This document shows, one piece after another, positions 37,103 to 41,829 of a stretch of DNA of 41,829 nucleotides (the first letter of the stretch is position 1; each line of letters opens with the position of its first letter). The stretch lies in the NCBI RefSeq assembly GCF_020889785.1, contig NZ_JACMYK010000060.1, positions 1 through 41,829 of the forward strand, in the 5' to 3' direction. Under the pieces are notes generated by a model. It did not search any database, was not told where the DNA came from, and worked only from the letters and a program-made list of their open reading frames with translations. Both the position numbers and the translations under genes were made by a program. The DNA comes from Bradyrhizobium acaciae. Lineage in GTDB: Bacteria > Pseudomonadota > Alphaproteobacteria > Rhizobiales > Xanthobacteraceae.

Positions 37103-37249
37103 CTATTTCATCAGGACGTAGATGAGGACAATGATCGCCAGCGCAATGATGACCGACGTGACGATCATGCCGAATGGGCGTGCCTGCCTTGCTTGCGTCG
37201 TCTCGGCGATGCTCGGCGGTGCCGGTTCAGCGGGACCTTCTCTGACCAT
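37103..37249 (-). CDS. 48-residue single-helix membrane protein
   Basis: Reads MVREGPAEPAPPSIAETTQA, a linker, and then FGMIVTSVIIALAIIVLIYV to LMK. One C-terminal membrane helix with the bulk on the cytosolic side. AGGA lies 7 nt before ATG 37249, and an EcfG-like promoter lies 32 bp upstream, back to back with that of the DUF2231 operon. Function unknown. Confidence 0.7.
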   Translation of the reverse strand: MVREGPAEPAPPSIAETTQARQARPFGMIVTSVIIALAIIVLIYVLMK

Positions 37250-37280
37250 GTCGGCGTCCTGCTCGTGGAAACTCTATCCC

Positions 37281-37305
37281 GACGCTGCCGATGCAGGTTG
37301 GTTCC
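37281..37305 (-). promoter_or_regulatory. EcfG-type promoter for the 48-residue protein
   Basis: Minus strand: GGAAC (37305-37301), 16 bp, CGTC (37284-37281), 32 bp before ATG 37249. One mismatch in the -10. Confidence 0.5.
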
Positions 37306-37336
37306 TAACGCGGTCCGTGACGAGACCGCGCACTTA

Positions 37337-37361
37337 GGAACTTCGCTTCGAACCTGCCGTT
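37337..37361 (+). promoter_or_regulatory. EcfG-type promoter for DUF2231/sugar dehydrogenase (exact match)
   Basis: GGAAC (37337-37341), 16 bp, CGTT (37358-37361), 24 bp before ATG 37385; the predicted leader is only about 17 nt. Confidence 0.72.
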
Positions 37362-37384
37362 GGGCCTCTTTCGGAGCTGCGCAA

Positions 37385-37861
37385 ATGCAACAAGAGGTGA
37401 CAGCAGTCGCCACGCGTCCTGTCAATCCCGCTTCGACGGCAAGGATAGGCGCACACCCCATCCACCCGATGCTGGTGCCGTTTCCGATCGCCTGCTTTGT
37501 TGGCACCTTGGCGACCGACATTGCCTACTGGCAAACGGCCGAGATGCAGTGGGCCAATTTCTCGGCTTGGCTGTTGTTCGCAGGGCTGATCATGGGCGGC
37601 CTTGCTGCGATCGCCGGCTTGATCGACTTCCTGAGCAATCGCCTGATCCGCAGCCTCCCGTATGCGTGGTTTCATATGGTCGGCAACGTGGTCGTGATGC
37701 TGCTCGCGCTGTTCAACGCCTTCATCCACAGCCGCGATGCCTGGACCTCGGTGGTGCCGACCGGGCTGGTGCTGTCGGCGCTGACGGTGCTCGTCATGTT
37801 GTTCACGGGCTGGCTCGGCTGGGCGATGGTTTATCATTATCGGGTTGGAGTGGCCGGCTGA
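37385..37861 (+). CDS. DUF2231 membrane protein
   Basis: 158 residues. The family signature HPIHPMLVPFPIACFVGTL is at about 25-45, followed by four membrane helices and the end GWLGWAMVYHYRVGV. GGAG lies 8 nt before ATG 37385. It overlaps the sorbosone dehydrogenase start by one base (TGATG). DUF2231 proteins often sit beside or are fused to PQQ-type sugar dehydrogenases or haem proteins and may pass electrons to the membrane chain; that role is inferred. Confidence 0.88.
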   Translation: MQQEVTAVATRPVNPASTARIGAHPIHPMLVPFPIACFVGTLATDIAYWQTAEMQWANFSAWLLFAGLIMGGLAAIAGLIDFLSNRLIRSLPYAWFHMVGNVVVMLLALFNAFIHSRDAWTSVVPTGLVLSALTVLVMLFTGWLGWAMVYHYRVGVAG

Positions 37862-39204
37862 TGGGGATCGATCGGACACGAACCACTCACGTTAAACTTG
37901 CCACGGTGCTGGTAACCGGGTTGTGCCTTGCAGGTTGCAGCAAGGAAACAGCGCCTGACCCGAAAACCCAGATCGGTGCACGACCCGACCTGCCGGCGCT
38001 GGAACAGTACCTGATGCCGCCGATGCACGTCGCTTCGGTGGTGGGATGGAAGCAGGGCGAGAAGCCAAAGGTACCGGACACGCTGCAGATCAATGCGCTT
38101 GCCACCGGATTGCAGCATCCCCGATCGCTCTATGTGCTTCCGAACGGGGACATCCTCGTTGTCGAATCCAAGGCCCCGGGGACCGAGCCGATCAAGCGGC
38201 CCAAGGATTTCATCATGAAATGGGTGGAGTCGTGGGCGACGTCGGGTGGCGATACCGGGGAAAGCAATCGCATCACGCTGCTGCGCGACAGCAACGGCGA
38301 CGGAAAGCCGGAGATGCAGAGCATCTTCCTGGACCACCTTCATTCACCGTTCGGTGTCGCGCTGGTAGGTAACAATCTCTACGTTGCCAACACCGATGCA
38401 ATCGTCCGCTACTCGTATCACGAAGGCGAGACCAAGATCACGGAGCCGGGCCAGACCCTGACGGAGCTTCCCGGAGGGCCGATCGACCACCATTGGACCA
38501 AGAGCTTGGCGGCGAGCCCGGACGGCAACTTGCTCTATGTCGGAGTCGGCTCCAACAGCAACATCACCGAGAACGGCATCGAGGCAGAGAAGAACCGCGC
38601 CGCGATCCTCCAGGTTGAGCGCGCCACCGGCCGCTGGAAGATCTTTGCCAGCGGGTTACGCAATCCCAATGGTCTGACCTTCGAGCCGCAAAGCCATGCG
38701 TTGTGGGCGGTCGTCAACGAACGCGACGAGATCGGCCCGAACCTTGTGCCGGACTATCTGACGTCGGTGAAGGAGGGCGCCTTCTACGGCTGGCCTTATA
38801 GCTATTTCGGTCAAAACGTGGATCCGCGCGTGAAGCCGCAGCGCCCAGACCTCGTTTCGAAGGCGATCGCGCCGGATTATGCGTTGAGCTCGCACGTCGC
38901 GCCGCTGGGACTTGCCTTCTATACCGGCGACAAGTTGCCGTCGTCCTATCGGGGCGGTGCCTTCATCGGCGAGCATGGCAGCTGGAATCGGCCGCAGCTC
39001 AACGGGTACAAGGTCGTCTTCGTGCCGTTTGCCGACGGCCGCCCGAACGGACCTGCGCAGGACGTCGTCACCGGGTTCTTGAGTGAAGATGAAAAGTCTC
39101 GCGGCCGCCCGGTGGGATTGGCGATCGACAAGTCCGGTGCGCTTTTGATCGCCGACGATGTCGGTAACACGGTGTGGCGCGTCAGCGCCTCGGGCGGCCT
39201 TTGA
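37861..39204 (+). CDS. lipoprotein PQQ-type sugar (sorbosone) dehydrogenase
   Basis: 447 residues. A lipoprotein signal with lipobox LAGC (Cys26) would anchor it to a membrane on the periplasmic side. The beta-propeller landmarks are HPRSLYVLPNGDILVVES, HSPFGVALVGNNLYVANTDA, GLRNPNGLTFEPQ, NERDEIGPNLVPDYLTSVKE, GAFYGWPYSYFG, GEHGSWNRPQLNGYKVVFVP and GRPVGLAIDKSGALLIADD. It is coupled to the DUF2231 gene (TGATG) and likely works with it in a membrane-linked sugar oxidation step. It shares the fold and many blocks with the secreted paralogue at 8560. The operon carries an exact EcfG-like promoter. Confidence 0.9.
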   Translation: MGIDRTRTTHVKLATVLVTGLCLAGCSKETAPDPKTQIGARPDLPALEQYLMPPMHVASVVGWKQGEKPKVPDTLQINALATGLQHPRSLYVLPNGDILVVESKAPGTEPIKRPKDFIMKWVESWATSGGDTGESNRITLLRDSNGDGKPEMQSIFLDHLHSPFGVALVGNNLYVANTDAIVRYSYHEGETKITEPGQTLTELPGGPIDHHWTKSLAASPDGNLLYVGVGSNSNITENGIEAEKNRAAILQVERATGRWKIFASGLRNPNGLTFEPQSHALWAVVNERDEIGPNLVPDYLTSVKEGAFYGWPYSYFGQNVDPRVKPQRPDLVSKAIAPDYALSSHVAPLGLAFYTGDKLPSSYRGGAFIGEHGSWNRPQLNGYKVVFVPFADGRPNGPAQDVVTGFLSEDEKSRGRPVGLAIDKSGALLIADDVGNTVWRVSASGGL

Positions 39205-39259
39205 CGGCACGCCGGCCATCCGCCCCATAAGCCACCAGGTTCAATCACGGAGGCGAAAC

Positions 39260-39439
39260 GTGTCGAACATGCTCGAAGAAAAGCTCAGAGATGCGATCAC
39301 GGGCGAATTGAAGCGGCAGGCGGCCAACCGGCCGGATCTGCTCCGCGTACAGGAGACCGCGGACCTGTCGGTCAGCGGCACGATCGACCTCGATGCGTTG
39401 GTCATGGTGATCGCGGGCTCCGTTGCCGGCGGGCCCTGA
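39260..39439 (+). CDS. small hypothetical protein
   Basis: 59 residues starting at GTG 39260 with GGAGG 6 nt upstream (the later ATG at 39269 has no ribosome site). Helical start MLEEKLRDAITGELKRQA, a beta-like stretch (LSVSGTIDLDALVMVIAG) and a short tail. About 55 bp after the sugar dehydrogenase; possibly in its operon. Function unknown. Confidence 0.65.
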   Translation: MSNMLEEKLRDAITGELKRQAANRPDLLRVQETADLSVSGTIDLDALVMVIAGSVAGGP

Positions 39440-39498
39440 ACGAGGCGCTTTAGGAACCGATCGGGACGAAGATGCTTCTGCATTTGAGGGAGATCGAT

Positions 39499-39657
39499 AT
39501 GAACAAAAAACCTGTGACACCGGATCGTGGGCGCCAAAGTGACTGGGGCTCGCATGCGCAAACCGACAAGCCATGGAAGGGCAATCCGGAGAAGGAGCAG
39601 CGCTCCGAGGACGAGAAGCCGGATTTGGAAAAGTGGCATGAATCGAACACGAAGTGA
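39499..39657 (+). CDS. small conserved hydrophilic protein
   Basis: 52 residues, almost all charged or polar: MNKKPVTPDRGRQSDWGSHA then KPWKGNPEKEQ and ending LEKWHESNTK. I recall near-identical small proteins in bradyrhizobia. GGAG lies 6 nt before ATG 39499. Probably disordered. GGAAC at 39453 with GCTT 16 bp on is a weak EcfG-like signal. Confidence 0.75.
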   Translation: MNKKPVTPDRGRQSDWGSHAQTDKPWKGNPEKEQRSEDEKPDLEKWHESNTK

Positions 39658-39681
39658 TGCGCGAGCGCTTGGAGACACTGA

Positions 39682-39837
39682 ATGGATATGGGCCTCGAAA
39701 TCATCTACGGCATCGCAGCGCTCGTGCTGCTCACGGCTCTGATTTTCGGGGTTCTGCGGTACCATTTCCGTAGCCGGCGCGCGGTTCAGGCTGCCGATCA
39801 GATCGTCCGTGAGAGATATAAGCGGAATGAGACGTAA
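39682..39837 (+). CDS. 51-residue single-helix membrane protein
   Basis: MDMGLEIIYGIAALVLLTAL and IFGVLRYHFRSRR make one membrane helix (about 6-25) followed by a basic, helical cytosolic tail. GGAG lies 7 nt before ATG 39682. Unknown function. Confidence 0.7.
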   Translation: MDMGLEIIYGIAALVLLTALIFGVLRYHFRSRRAVQAADQIVRERYKRNET

Positions 39838-39873
39838 TGCTGCGTTACCTCAGCACTTATCTTGGAGGAGACG

Positions 39874-40086
39874 ATGGGACTGGCTCAATATGCGGTGATC
39901 GCATCCGGCGAAGAATGGGGCGTTTTACATGACGGCAATGTCAATGGTGGATACGCCACCAAGGAGGCTGCGTTCGAGTCCGCTGCAGCCGCTGCTGCGC
40001 TGGCGATCAGGATGGGGCACGAGGTCCATGTCAGCGTGCCTGGGCGAGGGGAGGGTGAGGCTGCTCTCACCAAGCACGCGAGCTGA
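39874..40086 (+). CDS. small conserved DUF2188-like protein
   Basis: 70 residues. A beta-hairpin (YAVIASGEEWGVLHDG) is followed by a helix (ATKEAAFESAAAAAALAIRM) and a strand (HEVHVSVPG), the pattern of small DUF2188-type proteins. GGAGG lies 5 nt before ATG 39874. Soluble, function unknown. Confidence 0.75.
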   Translation: MGLAQYAVIASGEEWGVLHDGNVNGGYATKEAAFESAAAAAALAIRMGHEVHVSVPGRGEGEAALTKHAS

Positions 40087-40138
40087 TTTGTTGCCGGTTG
40101 TCGGATCGAGCTTGGGACGCGGTGGACCGAACGCCAGA

Positions 40139-40216
40139 CTAGGCGAATAGCAGTGCCGTGACGATCAGCGCCACCATCCCCACGGCAATCAACATCCAGG
40201 GAACATAAGCCGGCAT
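40139..40216 (-). CDS. 25-residue single-helix membrane protein
   Basis: Reads MPAYVPWMLIAVGMVALIVT then ALLFA, one membrane helix. CAAGG lies 7 nt before ATG 40216. The smallest of the microproteins but one; real status rests on the ribosome site and the hydrophobic pattern. Confidence 0.5.
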   Translation of the reverse strand: MPAYVPWMLIAVGMVALIVTALLFA

Positions 40217-40279
40217 CGGCGTACCTTGGAGCTCTCCCGCTCCGAGCCGGAGCTCTGGAGCGGCTGAGCGAGAATCTGC

Positions 40280-40711
40280 CTAGAGTTGCGCGTGTTGCGT
40301 CGTCGGCCGCGAGATTAGACTCAGAGCCGCGCCTGTACCGTCATTCGGCTGGATCTGCGCGATATCTCCGAGTGCGATGATGCCGACCAGGCGCTTGTCC
40401 CGGTCCAGTACGGGAAGGCGCCGGACCTGGATCGCTCCCATGTTCTGGGCGATATCCTCGATCTCCTGATCCTCGAAGCAATACTTCACCTCTGCGGTCA
40501 TGATGTCGCCGACCCTCGAGTCCGGACCTCGGCCCATTCCGATGCCACGAACCGCGATGTCGCGATCCGTGATCATCCCGACCAGGCGCTCATTGTCGGC
40601 AACCGGCAGCATGCCAACGCCCAGCGTTCCCATCGCTTCGGCGACGTCGCGGAGCGTGCTATCGGGGGTGCACAGCTGGACCTCGGGTGTCATCGCATCG
40701 CTAATCCTCAT
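40280..40711 (-). CDS. CBS-pair protein
   Basis: 143 residues made of two CBS motifs: MTPEVQLCTPDSTLRDVAEA with GMLPVADNERLVGMITDRDI, and MTAEVKYCFEDQEIEDIAQN with RRLPVLDRDKRLVGIIALGD. Such paired CBS modules bind adenosine nucleotides and act as energy or stress sensors, though the partner is unknown here. GGAGAGG lies 5 nt before ATG 40711, and an exact-type EcfG promoter lies 38 bp upstream. It stands alone. Confidence 0.9.
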   Translation of the reverse strand: MRISDAMTPEVQLCTPDSTLRDVAEAMGTLGVGMLPVADNERLVGMITDRDIAVRGIGMGRGPDSRVGDIMTAEVKYCFEDQEIEDIAQNMGAIQVRRLPVLDRDKRLVGIIALGDIAQIQPNDGTGAALSLISRPTTQHAQL

Positions 40712-40748
40712 GATCGCCTCTCCATTTGGTTGGGTGTCTCGACGGCCT

Positions 40749-40774
40749 AACGATGCGGTTCGGAGCGACGTTCC
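40749..40774 (-). promoter_or_regulatory. EcfG-type promoter for the CBS protein (exact match, N17)
   Basis: Minus strand: GGAAC (40774-40770), 17 bp, CGTT (40752-40749), 38 bp before ATG 40711. Confidence 0.7.
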
Positions 40775-40789
40775 TAACTTTGTGCGGAG

Positions 40790-40931
40790 TTATCTGCCAT
40801 TCTCGGTGGTCAGTTCGAAGGATTTGACGGCAAAATGCTTTTCGATGACGCTCAATAGATCGACCGGCGGAGGGACTTTTTCCGGCCGTCGCCACGAAAT
40901 CTCAAAGACATAATCCGCTTTGGCAAATCAT
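40790..40931 (-). pseudogene. possible broken small protein
   Basis: On the minus strand a frame open to TAA at 40790 reads FAKADYVFEISWRRPEKVPP and PVDLLSVIEKHFAVKSFELT, protein-like text ending ENGR. It has no start codon: the only ATG (40931-40929) is followed by one extra A before the frame. This looks like a single-base insertion after the start. I do not know the family. Confidence 0.4.
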
Positions 40932-41058
40932 CGTGGCGTCGCTGTTCTTGAAATCGGCAGCCGTAGTGCAGTGGCTTGATCAAGTTTGGCAGCGCGTCGA
41001 TCACGCGATGTCAGCTTCACAGGTGACGGTCAATGTCGCAGGGGGAAATCGTTCATTC

Positions 41059-41811
41059 CTACGACGAATGCCGCCGCGGGACTGCCGAGCCGAGCAGATC
41101 GCAAAGCCTGGCTGCATCGGCCGGTGCGGCGCTCTTTTGATCGTTGTCGAAGTAGACATAGACATCGCAGCCCTGCCGTTTCCAGCTACGAAGGCGCTTC
41201 GCCCAATCGGCAAGTTCGGCCGGCTTGTAATGCCCACTGTAGCGTCCACCGGGACCATGGCCGCGGACATAGACGAAGTCGGCGGTGCGCCTCCAGGGGG
41301 AGGGTGCGTCATGGTGATCGGAAATGCATAGCGCCATATTGCGTTCGGCGAGGAGTTTCAGGATGTGCGGAACGTACCAGCTCGGGTGACGGAACTCGAA
41401 CGCGTAGCGCCGGCGTCGCTTCAAGAGCTTGAGGAACGAAGCCAGCCGCTCGGCATCCGCGGTGAAGTTGGGCGGCAGCTGGAACAGGATTGGCCCAGCC
41501 TTGTTGCGCAGTATCGACAGCCGGCTCTCCAGCAATGCAAGACTATTGACGGAATTGGCGGACAGCCGTTTCCAGTGGGTGATGAATTTCGAGGCTTTCC
41601 ATGAAAATACGAAATCGTCGCCGATCGCTTCGCGCCAGCCGGCAACCGCCTTTTGCGTCGGCGTGCGGTAGAACACGCCATTCAGCTCCGCCGACTGGAA
41701 ATGGCGTGCGTAGTAATCCAACTGCCGCTTGACCGGCAGTCCCTTGGGGAAGAACGCTCCGCGCCAGGACGCATAGTGCCAGCCGGATGTACCAATCAAA
41801 ATGCGCGCCAT
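41059..41811 (-). CDS. DUF72 (YecE-like) protein
   Basis: 250 residues, TIM-barrel type. Family blocks are IGTSGWHYASWRGAFFP, HFQSAELNGVFYRTPT, DFVFSWKASKFITHWKRL, GPILFQLPPNF, RYAFEFRHPSWY, and VYFDNDQKSAAPADAARL near the end. Biochemical role is not known; some members are proposed to act on nucleic acids or metals without proof. ATG 41811 is the family start. The window ends 18 bp upstream, so its promoter is not visible. Confidence 0.9.
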   Translation of the reverse strand: MARILIGTSGWHYASWRGAFFPKGLPVKRQLDYYARHFQSAELNGVFYRTPTQKAVAGWREAIGDDFVFSWKASKFITHWKRLSANSVNSLALLESRLSILRNKAGPILFQLPPNFTADAERLASFLKLLKRRRRYAFEFRHPSWYVPHILKLLAERNMALCISDHHDAPSPWRRTADFVYVRGHGPGGRYSGHYKPAELADWAKRLRSWKRQGCDVYVYFDNDQKSAAPADAARLCDLLGSAVPRRHSS

Positions 41812-41829
41812 CGCGAGCTATGTCCAATC

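Overview
The window looks like chromosomal DNA of a Bradyrhizobium-type alphaproteobacterium (Nitrobacteraceae). The G+C content is high. HWE-family histidine kinases, FixK/Crp-like regulators and many tiny conserved proteins typical of that group are present, and several promoters match the GGAAC-N16/17-GTT pattern of the alphaproteobacterial general-stress sigma factor EcfG. No rRNA, tRNA, CRISPR array, transposase or integrase was seen. Taxonomy is inferred from gene content only.

Layout. 1-5618: the 3' part of a giant cytosolic-type hybrid kinase (tandem HAMP array, GAF, HisKA/HATPase, three receivers), followed 13 bp later by a receiver-PAS-HWE kinase. 5702-9903: an EmrA/EmrB-type efflux pair, then a secreted PQQ-type sugar (sorbosone) dehydrogenase. 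9922-13004: a small unknown, an APH(6)-like phosphotransferase, another small unknown, and a divergent HxlR regulator / haloalkane-dehalogenase-like hydrolase pair with two matching operator palindromes between them. 13224-16353: small secreted or membrane proteins, an FkbM methyltransferase and a LuxR-type remnant. 16510-22470: a single-domain receiver, a flavin reductase-like protein, an SDR, a Crp/Fnr regulator and a divergent YdeP/FdhF-type molybdo-oxidoreductase. 22764-24200: tiny proteins and a decayed small gene. 24223-30274: a second signalling cluster (single-domain receiver, divergent orphan CheB, small coiled-coil protein, CheB-CheR-PAS-HWE fusion kinase, Crp/Fnr regulator). 30404-35106: small proteins, a frameshifted MscS channel, a holin-like membrane protein and a YihY/BrkB protein. 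35128-41811: an MFS transporter, a Cys-rich copper-storage-like protein, a DUF2231 plus sorbosone dehydrogenase operon, more microproteins, a CBS-pair protein and a DUF72 protein.

How it fits together. Two HWE kinases, two single-domain receivers with a FATGUY-like motif, and at least eight EcfG-like promoters correctly spaced in front of genes for envelope or stress functions suggest an accessory general-stress-response neighbourhood. Promoter-linked genes include the efflux pair, mscS, the holin-like/yihY pair, DUF2231/sugar dehydrogenase, the CBS protein and several single-helix microproteins. This is an inference from motifs and gene content.

Decay is visible in several places: mscS carries a single-base frameshift, a 60-residue conserved small protein carries two compensating shifts, a LuxR HTH fragment is stranded, and a short open frame near 40.8 kb is out of frame with its only start codon. 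Sequencing error cannot be excluded for the single-base events.
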